Source: Shewanella khirikhana
GTDB taxonomy: Bacteria > Pseudomonadota > Gammaproteobacteria > Enterobacterales > Shewanellaceae
Length of the DNA stretch: 64,000 nucleotides
Direction: 5' to 3'
Assembly: GCF_003957745.1 (NCBI RefSeq)
Contig: NZ_CP020373.1
Span: 3,519,501 to 3,583,500, forward strand
Shown one piece after another: positions 52,722 through 62,423 of the stretch. How positions within the stretch are numbered: the first letter of the stretch is position 1; each line of letters begins with the position of its first letter. The notes below the pieces were generated by a model. The model ran no database searches and had not been told where the DNA came from. It was given only the letters and a program-made list of their open reading frames with translations. Both the position numbers and the translations under genes were made by a program.

Positions 52722-53865
52722 CTTCAAGGTTAGTGCGGGCGGTGGCGAGTGCTTCGGGCAGTGCCATGGCGCGGTTTACCACGGCAAACACCGCATCTAT
52801 GCCATGGTCATGTACCACGCCGCAATCGTCGGTAAGGCAACCTGCGATGCCAATCACCGGCTTGCCAAACTGCTTGGCGCAGCGGGCCACGCCGATGGGG
52901 GTTTTGCCGTGAATGGTCTGGCTGTCGATGCGGCCCTCGCCGGTAATCACCAAATCGGCATCGGCCACGGCATCGGCAAGCTTCAGCGCTTCAATCACAA
53001 TCTGGATGCCGGGCTTAAGCTCGGCGCCAAGTAACCCCACCAGCGCCGCGCCCATGCCACCGGCGGCTCCCGCGCCGGGGATGTCTTTGACTGACTTGCC
53101 AAGGGTGCTCTCGATGCAGTCGGCATAACGCGTAAGGTTTGCATCAAGCGTCGCAACCATCTCAGGGGTCGCGCCCTTTTGCGGGCCAAATACTGCCGAG
53201 GCGCCCTTGGGGCCACAGAGTGGATTATTCACATCACAGGCCACTTCAATGGTCAGCCCCGCCAAACGTGGGTCGAGGCCGGTTAAATCGATATGGCTGA
53301 GCTCCGCCAGACCGCCGCCGCCAAAGGCTATCGGGCTGCCATCGGCTTTTAAAAGCTTGCCGCCAAGGGCGGTTATCATACCTGCGCCGCCGTCATTGGT
53401 GGCGCTGCCGCCAATGCCCAGAATCAGGTGGGTCACGCCCCGCTCCAGCGCCGCCAAAATCAGCTCGCCGGTGCCAAAGCTTGAGGTCAGCAGCGGGTTA
53501 CGCTGCTCAGGCGCCACCAGATGAATGCCCGATGCCGCCGCCATCTCGATAACCGCGCGCCTGGCTTCGCTCGTGGCAGATTCAGAGCCATCGCCCGAAC
53601 CATTATCTGGGCAAGAACCAGAACCGAGCATCCCCAAAAAGCCTTCTACTTTATTACCCAGCGGTGCAGTCACTTCCACCGGCACTATGGCGCCGCCTGT
53701 AGCATCCACCAGCGATTGCACTGTGCCTTCGCCGCCATCGGCCATCGGCAGTTTTACATAAGTCGCGTCGGGCAATACCTGTTTGAAACCGGCCTCGATA
53801 ACATCGGCCACTTCCATGGCGCTCAGACTCTCTTTAAACGAATCGGGGGCAATTACAATTTTCAT
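52678..53865 (-). CDS. garK: Glycerate kinase
   Basis: Phosphorylates D-glycerate (2-phosphoglycerate in the class I GarK/GlxK family), 395 residues. Typical features: MKIVIAPDSFKESLSAMEVADVIE at the N-terminus, LPMADGGEGTVQSLVDATGG, GIGGSATNDGGAGM, and GEGRIDSQTIHGKTP near the C-terminus. The gene follows the GntP-type permease by nine bases on the same strand, forming an uptake-plus-kinase unit for glycerate or a sugar acid that yields it. Confidence 0.93.
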   Translation of the reverse strand: MKIVIAPDSFKESLSAMEVADVIEAGFKQVLPDATYVKLPMADGGEGTVQSLVDATGGAIVPVEVTAPLGNKVEGFLGMLGSGSCPDNGSGDGSESATSEARRAVIEMAAASGIHLVAPEQRNPLLTSSFGTGELILAALERGVTHLILGIGGSATNDGGAGMITALGGKLLKADGSPIAFGGGGLAELSHIDLTGLDPRLAGLTIEVACDVNNPLCGPKGASAVFGPQKGATPEMVATLDANLTRYADCIESTLGKSVKDIPGAGAAGGMGAALVGLLGAELKPGIQIVIEALKLADAVADADLVITGEGRIDSQTIHGKTPIGVARCAKQFGKPVIGIAGCLTDDCGVVHDHGIDAVFAVVNRAMALPEALATARTNLEVTARNVAALYRLQR

Positions 53866-53874
53866 ATCAATTCC

Positions 53875-55137
53875 TTAGGCGAGGCCGAACACACCAAACA
53901 TCAGGGTAGAAACAGTGGCAATGGTCAGGCCGACAGCGGTCTCGTAAGGCAGCAGCTTTAGGCGCTCGCCCACACCCATGTGCACACTGCCGCCGGTGGC
54001 ATGGAAGAAGGAGCCGTGTGGCATATGGTCAAATACGGTGGCACCGGCGTGGATCATGGCTGCGCCCGCAAGCCCGCTTACGCCCAGTTCAATCAGGGTG
54101 GAGCTGAACACGTTGGAGGCCACCACGGTACCGGCTGTGGTCGACGCAGTCGCCAGCGACATCAGCGCACCGGAGATAGGTGCCAGCAGGTAAGATGGCA
54201 AGCCAGAGGCACTCAGGCTGCTGATAAGCACATCTTTAAGCCCTGAGTTGGCGATGATGCCGGCAAGGGTACCTGTACCCAGCAGCATAATGGCCACCGG
54301 CGCCATGCGGGCAAGACCCGACACCGCATACTGGTTCACCTTGGAGAATTTGCCCATCATCAGCGCACCCACCAAACCGCCCAGCGGCAGTGCAATCAGC
54401 GGGTCAACCACAATGCCGGCAATGGGGCGCAGCGCCAGCAGCAAAATGGCCACAAGTGGCGCACTGATAGCGGCAAGGAAGCGTGGCAGATTGCTTTCAT
54501 CCACACTCACCACTTCTTCGGCGGCAACCTTGCTACCCTTGTTATTCAAACGCTTGGCAATCCAGTAGGCCATTACCAGACCAAAGATGCCGGGGATAAT
54601 GCCAGCCGCCATTACCGAGGTCAGCGGCAGGTTAAAGGCATCGGCGGCCGCAATGGCGTTGGGGTTGGGCGACATCACGTTACCCGCTTTACCGCCGCCA
54701 ATCATGGCAAGCAGAATTGCTGCCTTGGAGAGGTCGGCGCGCCGGGCAATGGCAAGCGCAATCGGCGCTACTGTAATTACCGCCACGTCCACAAACACGC
54801 CCACGGCGGTCAAAATCATGGTCGCCAGTGCCAGCGCCAGCAGCGCGCGGGTCTCGCCGATTTTCTTCACTATGGTTTCGGCAATGGTGGTGGCCGCGCC
54901 GGATTCAATCAGCACCCCGGCCAGTACACCGGCCGCCAGAATCCGCATTACCGCAGTGGTGATGCCCTGGGCACCGCCAATCATCAGCGCCACGGTTTGG
55001 GTTAAATCGGCGCCGCCAATCAGGCCGCCGGCAAGGGCGCCGACTATCATGCCGTAGGCGGGCGGCACCTTTTTGAGGATAAGAAAGATAGCGATGGATA
55101 AGGCTGCAATGGCGCCAAGGGCGGTTACCGAAGTCAT
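53875..55137 (-). CDS. GntP-family permease
   Basis: Inner-membrane transporter of 420 residues with about 12 transmembrane helices, of the gluconate/glycerate GntP family. The conserved segments LAMIGGGKAGNVMSPNPNAIAAADAF and GALMSLATASTTAGTVVASN are visible. Paired with garK, glycerate or a related sugar acid is the most likely substrate. The ATG at 55137 is preferred because AAGGTG is six bases upstream; a GTG at 55146 lies within that site's spacing. Confidence 0.9.
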   Translation of the reverse strand: MTSVTALGAIAALSIAIFLILKKVPPAYGMIVGALAGGLIGGADLTQTVALMIGGAQGITTAVMRILAAGVLAGVLIESGAATTIAETIVKKIGETRALLALALATMILTAVGVFVDVAVITVAPIALAIARRADLSKAAILLAMIGGGKAGNVMSPNPNAIAAADAFNLPLTSVMAAGIIPGIFGLVMAYWIAKRLNNKGSKVAAEEVVSVDESNLPRFLAAISAPLVAILLLALRPIAGIVVDPLIALPLGGLVGALMMGKFSKVNQYAVSGLARMAPVAIMLLGTGTLAGIIANSGLKDVLISSLSASGLPSYLLAPISGALMSLATASTTAGTVVASNVFSSTLIELGVSGLAGAAMIHAGATVFDHMPHGSFFHATGGSVHMGVGERLKLLPYETAVGLTIATVSTLMFGVFGLA

Positions 55138-55257
55138 GACAGACACCTTTATTATGTGTAATTAGTGGCCATTATGATGATTGGCAGTAAGAAAGCTTTG
55201 TTGAATCATCCAAATATCAACGCTGATTTTGGCCTTGATTTTGTTTAATCAAACAAA

Positions 55258-56373
55258 TCAATCTTCAAGATTCAGCCCGAGGTATAGCAGTAATTTGTCA
55301 TCCAGGTTATTGATATTCAAGCCAGTTATCTGTTCTATGCGGCTGATGCGGTAGCGCAGGGTATTGGGGTGAACAAACAGGGCTTCGGCGCAGCGATTAA
55401 GATCACAGTTCATGGCGAAATACTGCCGCAGGGTTTTAACCAGCACGCCCTTGGTGTCGGCACGGGTAAGGAGTTTCAGCGGCGCGCGCAGCTCATCGGC
55501 CTGCCACGAATCAGCGAGGCTGCCAAGCAGCACCGGCAGCCGGTAGTCTTCAAAAAAGTACACCTGCTTGCGCGGTGCCTGACGCATGCCCCGGCGCAGG
55601 GTGTCGCGAGCGGTTTGATACGAGCGCGCCAGCCCATCGACTCCGGCAAAATAATCGCCCACCGCAATGCGTACCTTAAAGTGCGGAATACGCGCCAACA
55701 GCTGCTTTACCCGCCCCCGCTCCTGCTCCGACTGCCATACGTAATCGACGATTTTGGCAGGCTTGAGCACCACAATTTCATCCAGCCCATGAATGGCCAC
55801 CAGGTTGTCGCGCTCGGGGTTTTCAAGCTGATGCACCAGTTCCCTAAGCCGCGCCGGCTGCGCCTCTTCCAGCGCCAGTACCGCCACCACGCGGGGCTGC
55901 GACAAATCGAGCCCCAAAAACCGCGCCGCCTGCTGAAGCTGATCCACATTGCCCTCGCCGCGAATAAGCTGCAGCACCAGCTCCTCCTTGTGGCGCTTGT
56001 CCCACTGCAACTGCTCGGTCAGCGCCGCCTGCTCCAGAATCAGCTCGGCGGTCATCCGCACCAGCTCGGCATAGGAACGCACTTCATCTGGCTCGCCCGA
56101 AATCCCGATAACCCCAATACGCTTGCCCTGATACTCAATAGGCAGATTAATACCCGGCCGTACCCCTTTAAGCTGACGGGCGGTGGCCTCGTTAATCTCT
56201 ACCACCCGATTTTCGGCCAGCGCCAGCACCGCCCCTTCGTGACGTTGATGCAGCCGCTCCGGATTGCCGGACGCAATAATCAGCCCGTGCTCGTTCATCA
56301 CGTTGACCGAGAACGACAGAATTTTCATCGCCCGGCTGACAATCTGCGCCGCTAGGGCATCGTTAAGTTGCAT
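55258..56373 (-). CDS. CdaR-type sugar diacid regulator
   Basis: Transcription activator of 371 residues. N-terminal sugar-diacid-recognition domain (about 1-135, LNDALAAQIVSRAMKIL and GVIGISGEPDEVRSYAEL), a central part, and a C-terminal PucR-like helix-turn-helix (CDLNRCAEALFVHPNTLRYR, about 327). E. coli CdaR activates glucarate/galactarate/glycerate genes. It is upstream of the permease on the same strand with a 120-base gap, which likely holds the permease promoter it controls. Confidence 0.9.
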   Translation of the reverse strand: MQLNDALAAQIVSRAMKILSFSVNVMNEHGLIIASGNPERLHQRHEGAVLALAENRVVEINEATARQLKGVRPGINLPIEYQGKRIGVIGISGEPDEVRSYAELVRMTAELILEQAALTEQLQWDKRHKEELVLQLIRGEGNVDQLQQAARFLGLDLSQPRVVAVLALEEAQPARLRELVHQLENPERDNLVAIHGLDEIVVLKPAKIVDYVWQSEQERGRVKQLLARIPHFKVRIAVGDYFAGVDGLARSYQTARDTLRRGMRQAPRKQVYFFEDYRLPVLLGSLADSWQADELRAPLKLLTRADTKGVLVKTLRQYFAMNCDLNRCAEALFVHPNTLRYRISRIEQITGLNINNLDDKLLLYLGLNLED

Positions 56374-56604
56374 AGGTTCTCCGAAACTGAAGCGCTGCTG
56401 ACTATCTCAGCCCAGCGGCCATTGGCTGCGACTGTTCAGCTTATAAGCTCTGCTGAAGGCTCAGCTAAAGAGCGCAGCCAAAGCCACTTTACCTGATAGC
56501 ACTGTACCCGATACAGCAGCCGCCATAAAACGCCCAGCTGAAGTTTGCGATGCCAACCGTCGTTGGTACCAAATACGCCTGTATACAACTTGCCCGGCTG
56601 TCAC

Positions 56605-56981
56605 TTTTATCGTACGCTTGTGCAACTTTTGGTTAAAGTTTGCTGTAAAAACAACACTTAAGCGGTCACTGAATTCGAGCTTTCAACTTGCGGTTTTTAG
56701 CCAGGTTCACCGAACGTTTTTTGTAGTGGCAGTTAGCAGGGATGATGTGGTGTTCGCCTTCCGTTCTTTGTGGATGGACTCGGTGGCGCCGGTGGCAATG
56801 GAATGTGCTTTCCTTCCTTTTCCTCCCCGATATCTTCCCTTCCTCTGTTGGCTCAGAGGTTCCGCCTGTGTTGTTCACAGTTTCGGTGCTGTTCTGTGTT
56901 TGAATTTGGCTGGGTTGGCGCTGGGAGAGATACGCCCGAGAGTATGGGGCGGTAGCGTGGCTGAAAGCAGCTAAGCCGACC
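56605..56981 (+). repeat. Dispersed non-coding repeat, copy B
   Basis: Direct-orientation partner of copy A (47997-48411). The start TTTTATCGTACGCT and the end block GAGTATGGGGCGGTAGCGTGG are the same. The parts from about 56700 on are very similar, with scattered substitutions. There is no 14-bp tandem insert. The gap from 56374 to 56604, upstream of cdaR, and 56982 to 57239 hold nothing else recognised. Confidence 0.85.
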
Positions 56982-57239
56982 CACGTACGGCTCTTTAGGG
57001 TTCCGAAGTGCAACCGCAAAAGCGGCTTAGAAGTGGAAGCACAGGTGTAATCATCAAGTCCAGAGTTTTGCCTGCCCTGGCTCTTGTGTGGGCTTTGTAG
57101 TAAGTCGCATAAATGAAACTTGAATAGACTCATTTTTTGGCAAAACCATTTGTAAAAACGAAATGACCATATCAATCCTTAGTTGCCGATGCAGTTTTTT
57201 ACAATGCCCAGCAAAAAAGGAAGCACAAGGGGAAACCGA

Positions 57240-58754
57240 ATGTCTTTACCACCCGCTTTTTTAGGCAGGGTCCGTCGTCTGTACACAGGGCTGACGAATT
57301 CCGACCATTCATCGAAACCCGCAGCCCCGGCGCTGTTGATAGCGCTGGCCTGCTCCATGGGCGCACTACAGGGCTGTGACGGAAGTGAAAACGGTCCGAC
57401 TGCGCAACTGACGGCTATAGAGTCGTCTAACGTGCCCGGCCGAATGGAACTCGATGGCAGTTTTTCCGTTGCAAAAGGCGAGAGAAAACTGGTTTCTCAC
57501 ACCTACACGGTAACAAACCAGGATACGGGTGAAACCGTCTATGGGCCAGTTACCCTTAAAGATGGGCTGGACCGGGGGCCGCTCAAAGTCCATCCCTACA
57601 CTGATACCGCCTCAAGCAACGGTGTCAAAGATGTTTCTGGAAACTACCAGGCGACACTCACAGTTACCGACGATGCGGGCCAGACCCACACCGCAGTGAC
57701 AAATTTCGCCCTGGCAGGAGCGGTTTCGTATGCTGTTAACGACTGCGATGCAACCTGTTCTCTTGCCTCCGGCAATGCAAACCAGGTGGTGTGCACCCTA
57801 AGCACCAGCTGCAATCAGGCGATTTTCTGGACCAACATTGCAACCCAGGCAAGCCCCCTCAACAGCGCTGTGGATGAGAACACAACCTTATGGATACAGG
57901 CGTTCGGTGCAGGAGGAGGCAACGGCACTAACAATTCAGTAGGCGGCGGGTCGGGAGAAGGCGGCAAAGGAGGCTTTGCCCAGACGATCACCACAGGCAC
58001 AGAGTATGGAAATATTTTCGGAAACGCGATTTTCTACTACTACCTGGGACAAGCAGGAAGTCACGATAGCAGTGGAGGTGCCGGAGGCGGCGCCACGATA
58101 GTGACAAGCTTTGAGCCGGACGGCTCCCTGCCGCACAGCGAGATTGTTCTTATCGCCGGTGGCGGTGGCGGTGGCGGCGAGGGCAGCGCCTTCTACAGCG
58201 GCTCCATGCAAGGCGGCGGCGGTGGCAACGGCGGCTTCGCGTATTCAAGCCAGGTCGGGAAATCGGCAACCGGCGTAGGCGCAAACGCGTTTTATGATGG
58301 CCTGCCTTCTTTGGATGGCTCTTGGTTCACCAATACCAACGGCATGGGCGGGGGCGGAACCAGTTGCACGGAAGGCGTGGCCTGCGGAGGCGATGGCCAT
58401 AACGGCGGGTATCAGGGGTTCGGCGGAGCATCGGGAGGTTCGGGTTCCGAAGGCTCAAAGGGCTGGATAAACGGTGGCCCCAATCTGGCGGCCAATGCCG
58501 GCAAAGGTGGTGAGGGCGGTAACCCGGCCACCTGTGGCGGGGGCGGAGGTGGTGGCGGCTACGGCGGTGGCGGCAGCGGCACCGTGTATGGCACGGACGC
58601 TTCTGGCGGAGACGATTACCGATGCTATGGCGGTGGCGGGGGCGGAAGTTATGCGATGCCTTCAACCACGACGGACAGCAACGCCCCGACTTCCCACGCC
58701 GGAAACTCCGGAAACGGTGAAGTCCTTTTCATCTTCAACACTAATCCTTCGTAA
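57240..58754 (+). CDS. Glycine-rich lipoprotein
   Basis: Predicted lipoprotein of 504 residues with a long N-region and the lipobox MGALQGC (Cys about 47). A beta-sandwich-like domain follows (about 60-175, SNVPGRMELDGSFSV, VSGNYQATLTVTDDAG), resembling PKD/Ig folds. From about 230 on it is glycine-rich (for example GGGGGGGEGS, GGGGGGGYGGGGSG), like Gly_rich/PF12810-type surface proteins. The sequence is GC-rich in line with the genome. ATG at 57240 with AAGGGG about seven bases upstream; a TTG at 57183 is an in-frame alternative. The function is unknown. Confidence 0.78.
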   Translation: MSLPPAFLGRVRRLYTGLTNSDHSSKPAAPALLIALACSMGALQGCDGSENGPTAQLTAIESSNVPGRMELDGSFSVAKGERKLVSHTYTVTNQDTGETVYGPVTLKDGLDRGPLKVHPYTDTASSNGVKDVSGNYQATLTVTDDAGQTHTAVTNFALAGAVSYAVNDCDATCSLASGNANQVVCTLSTSCNQAIFWTNIATQASPLNSAVDENTTLWIQAFGAGGGNGTNNSVGGGSGEGGKGGFAQTITTGTEYGNIFGNAIFYYYLGQAGSHDSSGGAGGGATIVTSFEPDGSLPHSEIVLIAGGGGGGGEGSAFYSGSMQGGGGGNGGFAYSSQVGKSATGVGANAFYDGLPSLDGSWFTNTNGMGGGGTSCTEGVACGGDGHNGGYQGFGGASGGSGSEGSKGWINGGPNLAANAGKGGEGGNPATCGGGGGGGGYGGGGSGTVYGTDASGGDDYRCYGGGGGGSYAMPSTTTDSNAPTSHAGNSGNGEVLFIFNTNPS

Positions 58755-59078
58755 AACTTACCTGAAGATCCGGGAAACCTCCCTTTTAATGAAGCGGAGT
58801 TCCCCGCAACCCTTCCCTAAGGAAGGTGCGAATAAGTCCCGTGCTTGCTCTGCGTGTGCTTAAAGTGGATAGATGCAAGGCACAGTTTGCAGCGAATGGC
58901 CCTAGTCCTTCGCAAGAACTGTAACGCAGCAGATACCGCTCCCGGTTTTAAAAGCATCACATTATGCCCGGGGTCAGGCTTGTATTTATCAACAAAGTCA
59001 TCACAGACAAAACGTTTGGCAAACGCTGCCCCCCTCGCCTTTGTCCTCACGTCTGCTGAAAATATGCTGATGAAAGCC
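58755..59078. other. Intergenic stretch without recognised feature
   Basis: About 320 bases without a plausible gene, promoter or repeat. A GGGGTCAGGCTTG patch at about 58970 is suggestive of a decayed element but cannot be supported. Confidence 0.5.
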
Positions 59079-59339
59079 TCAATTACACTTAGTTACCGTG
59101 CGGCTCGCTGCGCGCTTGATGGCTTCTTCCCGCCTTACAAAGATAAAGGTGAGGTACATCTTGGTGGGTAGCGACAAAGCCATGCCCAGTGCCACACTGA
59201 CGGCGCTGATAATGATGCCCTTTACGCCCATGGCTTCGATGGTGGTGCTGAAATTGTGCAGGTAGATACCGAGCAGGATCAGCGAGATGCCTGTCAGCAT
59301 CACGGTTTTCAGCACACGGATCAGGGTATCGTCTCGCAT
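59079..59339 (-). CDS. Small two-helix membrane protein
   Basis: Unrecognised protein of 86 residues from ATG 59339. Two strong hydrophobic segments (VLKTVMLTGISLILLGIYL and GIIISAVSVALGMALSL), a third mildly hydrophobic part, and a basic C-terminus. GGAG is three bases upstream and AAAGAGG about nine bases upstream. A 14-bp tandem repeat ends about nine bases before the start; the frame stays open through it to 59450, but the encoded Lys/Arg-rich repeat is not typical protein. Confidence 0.55.
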   Translation of the reverse strand: MRDDTLIRVLKTVMLTGISLILLGIYLHNFSTTIEAMGVKGIIISAVSVALGMALSLPTKMYLTFIFVRREEAIKRAASRTVTKCN

Positions 59340-59347
59340 CGCTCCAG

Positions 59348-59421
59348 CCTCTTTGCTCGTTCCTCTTTGCTCGTTCCTCTTTGCTCGTTCCTCTTTGCTC
59401 GTTCCTTTTTGCTTGTTCCTC
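59348..59421 (-). repeat. 14-bp tandem repeat before the membrane gene
   Basis: About five copies of CCTCTTTGCTCGTT on the plus strand (AACGAGCAAAGAGG on the transcribed strand), the last with two changes. Each unit holds an AAAGAGG ribosome-binding-like block. A 14-base unit shifts frame when the copy number changes. Confidence 0.9.
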
Positions 59422-59646
59422 TTAGCCCTTTTCTCTTTTGGCTTGTCCAATGCTCTTGTTTGCGGCCGTTAGCGCTGCACTAAGCTTGGGAGCATCCACT
59501 TAAGCCAATTCTCATAAAGATTAATCTAATAGCCATAAATTACCCTGATCCAGATCAGGCCGAGGCCATTACCACAGGAACAGTAGAAACACACTCTAAC
59601 CCCTGGTGTCGCGGCAAAAACTCATCTTTTCAAACCCCTGCCAAAC

Positions 59647-59680
59647 AAAAATGCCTGTCGGCGAACCGACTGGCATTTTT
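59647..59680 (-). terminator. Terminator of the M6 protease gene
   Basis: AAAAATGCC, a bulge, GTCGG, a CGAA loop, CCGAC, and GGCATTTTT. The T-run on the minus strand is the A-run at the start. It lies 22 bases past the stop of the protease gene. The remainder of 59460-59646 holds a CCTGATC-GATCAGG palindrome (59551) and no gene. Confidence 0.88.
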
Positions 59681-59702
59681 CGTTCAGAGAAAATCGACTG
59701 GC

Positions 59703-62021
59703 TTATTTGTAGATCAGGATTTGACCTACAGACTTGTCGTCACTCTGGCTAACTACGCGGATTTTCAGACCGTAGTTAGGCACGTTGCGGCCTGCATCCG
59801 GGATGTCGGCACTGATAAACGAAGTGCTGTCATCAAACACAGGGTTACGCTTGGTGAAGTTGTCACGCAGGAACAGATCGTATGCGTCTTTCAGATCCAG
59901 GGTCAGCTTGGCTGACTTGTCCAGATTGAAGGCGGCATCGTGGATCTGATAACGGGTAGAGGCTACGTCGCCACCGCTCCACAAATTGGTATGGCGGTCG
60001 GCATCAACCACGCCGAGGAAGCCATCACCAGGGTGTACACCCACCCAGTTGTTGTCGAAGGAGGGGTCAACGTACCACACCAGCAAACCTTCGTTGAATT
60101 CCATCAACTTACCGGCCACATTGATGTGCTTGAGACCCTGGTCAACACCCTGATGGTTACGCCACTCAACCAGATAGTAGTGTGGGGTGAAGAACTTACC
60201 TGTGTCCTTGGTAAAGCCGTCAAGGGTGAACAGGCCAGCACCTTCGGCATCGTCAGCACTGCTGTTTGCATCAACCGCTACCTGCACATCGTCGATGTAC
60301 AGACCTGGGTTGGCAACATAGCCATCACTCCAGTAGTAGAACATCAGATACACCTGCTGACCGGCATAGGCCGACAGGTCGAAGCTGGCGTCTACCCAAC
60401 CACCGGACTGCCCTGTGATGCCATTACCAAAGTTCTGGCCATTGGGGTTGCTGTTGGTGGTGATGTTACCTGCGACGGGTTCAGCGGTGTCAGTGGCTGG
60501 GTTGTAGACCATGACATAGCCGTAGTCCCAATCGGCTTCGATATCAAACCACGCCTTGAAGCTGACGCTGGCGCTGCTGGCACTGCTCAAATCCAGTGGC
60601 ATATACATTTGATTACGCAGGTTGTTGCCTGAACCACCATGGTAGGCATATTGGCCACTGGTGGGGGTAACTATGATGTTTTCCTTATCGGGCAGGTCGA
60701 TACGGATAGCATCGTTGTTGGTGCCCTTGGAAACCGCCTGATCCAAAAGACCCGTGATACCATCGGCAGGAATGTCATTGAAATGAATGGTGCTGCCAGA
60801 CAGCCAGTTAAGACCCCATCTGTTCGACAGGAACTCTTTGGCCCAGGCGCTGAAACCGGTTGGCTCAGTGCCACCAAGCACACCGGCCCAGCTGCCGCTG
60901 GACATGATGGACCAGGAAGACACGGGTTCGCCGCGACCTGTGTACTGGGTATCGTATTCATCAGGCAGGCCCAAATCGTGGCCGTATTCGTGGGCAAATA
61001 CGCCCACGGCGCCATCGGCTGGCTGCACTGTGTAATCGAAGGCACCCATGGCGCCGCCCCAGTAAGGAATTGGGGTTGAGGTGCCGGGAATACCGAACAC
61101 GCTGCCGAGGTTCCAACGGTGCGACCAAATGGCATCTTCACCCAACTGACCACCACCGGCTTCTTCGCCCACGCTGGAGTGGATGATCATCACGTGATCC
61201 ACCAGCCCATCGGGTTCCCACACATTGCCATCGCCATCGAGATCGTATCTGTCTTCGATATCGAACTGCGACATATCCACACTGGGATCGGCAGCCGCGG
61301 CGGCCAGGGCTTCACGCACCAGTGCACGGATATTGCCGGAAGGGTTACCACCATAATATGCGGCGTTGTGCTGCGCCATGTACCAACCGGCAACCTGGCC
61401 TTCAACTGAATAGCTGTTGCCCGACTGCGCTTCGTAGTATTGCTTCATGGAGACAAAGTTCTGCCCGGCAGGGCCGGTCCAGCCACTTTGACCAAACATC
61501 AGCGAGCTGTAATGCGCAGGCGTGTAGTCTGCGTAGTACATGCCGGTTTCACCGGGCTGAATGCTGTTGTGGGGAAAATCCGGGAACTCCATCAAAATGG
61601 CCAGGATTTTCGCCGTGCGCTGCTCACCTTCATAGTTTTCCAGCACCATGGGCGCAGGCTTGTTGTGCTTGCCAATCCCCAGCTTGTTGCCGCCGCCATT
61701 TTGCAGGGCGCCACCAAAGTGGTTTTTGCTGCCCAAACCAAATTGCTTGATGGCCTCATCGGAAACAGAACCAGCACGAACGCGCTCCTGTTCCTGACGC
61801 TCGCGCAGATAGTTGGCCAGGGCCTGTTCGGCCTCGTTTAATGTCGCGTTCTGAGCAATTTTGCCCGACTGCTTTAACATAGAGATAAGCTTGTGCTCAT
61901 CGGCAATGGCCATATCAAAGCCGCCTTGCTGATGCAGCTCAGGCTGATCTGCTGCCAGCGCTGGCAAACCGATGCAGGCACCGGTGGCTACCGACAATGC
62001 GATAAGAGATTTCCGAATCAT
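59703..62021 (-). CDS. M6-family immune inhibitor A-like metalloprotease
   Basis: Secreted zinc protease of 772 residues with a Sec signal peptide (MIRKSLIALSVATGACIGLPALA), a propeptide of about 100 residues, and an M6 catalytic domain. The zinc motif is HEYGHDLGLPDEYD (His at about 342). An EF-like calcium segment is DRYDLDGDGNVWEPDG. The C-terminal half is beta-rich, probably carbohydrate- or calcium-binding. Relatives include Vibrio PrtV and Bacillus InhA. Export by Sec and type II secretion is likely but unproven. The gene is divergent from the esterase, with a 400-base gap that shows no gene and no clear regulatory site. Confidence 0.92.
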   Translation of the reverse strand: MIRKSLIALSVATGACIGLPALAADQPELHQQGGFDMAIADEHKLISMLKQSGKIAQNATLNEAEQALANYLRERQEQERVRAGSVSDEAIKQFGLGSKNHFGGALQNGGGNKLGIGKHNKPAPMVLENYEGEQRTAKILAILMEFPDFPHNSIQPGETGMYYADYTPAHYSSLMFGQSGWTGPAGQNFVSMKQYYEAQSGNSYSVEGQVAGWYMAQHNAAYYGGNPSGNIRALVREALAAAAADPSVDMSQFDIEDRYDLDGDGNVWEPDGLVDHVMIIHSSVGEEAGGGQLGEDAIWSHRWNLGSVFGIPGTSTPIPYWGGAMGAFDYTVQPADGAVGVFAHEYGHDLGLPDEYDTQYTGRGEPVSSWSIMSSGSWAGVLGGTEPTGFSAWAKEFLSNRWGLNWLSGSTIHFNDIPADGITGLLDQAVSKGTNNDAIRIDLPDKENIIVTPTSGQYAYHGGSGNNLRNQMYMPLDLSSASSASVSFKAWFDIEADWDYGYVMVYNPATDTAEPVAGNITTNSNPNGQNFGNGITGQSGGWVDASFDLSAYAGQQVYLMFYYWSDGYVANPGLYIDDVQVAVDANSSADDAEGAGLFTLDGFTKDTGKFFTPHYYLVEWRNHQGVDQGLKHINVAGKLMEFNEGLLVWYVDPSFDNNWVGVHPGDGFLGVVDADRHTNLWSGGDVASTRYQIHDAAFNLDKSAKLTLDLKDAYDLFLRDNFTKRNPVFDDSTSFISADIPDAGRNVPNYGLKIRVVSQSDDKSVGQILIYK

Positions 62022-62423
62022 TTTCTCCCCCGAAATCCTGTGATGTCATTCCTTCGTTTGAATGCAATGCTGTGCTCAAAAATCGAGCGAACGATGACTA
62101 TTGATCACATGACAAACAAGATCAACACAAAGCGTTAACAAAAGAGTTGATTAGGTGGAAGATCGGATGAGTGCTTACAAAACAGCGTATTATTTAATCA
62201 TTACACTCAAAAGAGGACTTAATTCTTTTGTGGGTATTCTCAAAAACTTACCCGCGGCCAAGACAAACCAACACCACGAGCACAGCGAACAGCCTCAAAG
62301 GCCACCAGCTGCATGGTGCGTGTTTCTTCTCGGGGCAGATTAAGGCAGACTGGCTGACTTCTTCCTGCGGACGGCAATTTCGCCAAAGCCAATTGTCGCC
62401 GACTCAATGCAAGGAATGCTTTG

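Noticed and set aside
62086..62110. CRP site in the protease/esterase gap
   Set aside because: TGATCACATGACA shows only one good half-site; the other arm does not match TCACA at the right distance.
62155..62343. Small plus-strand frame between the M6 protease and the esterase
   Set aside because: No ribosome binding site, no protein-like composition, and it lies in the divergent leader region.
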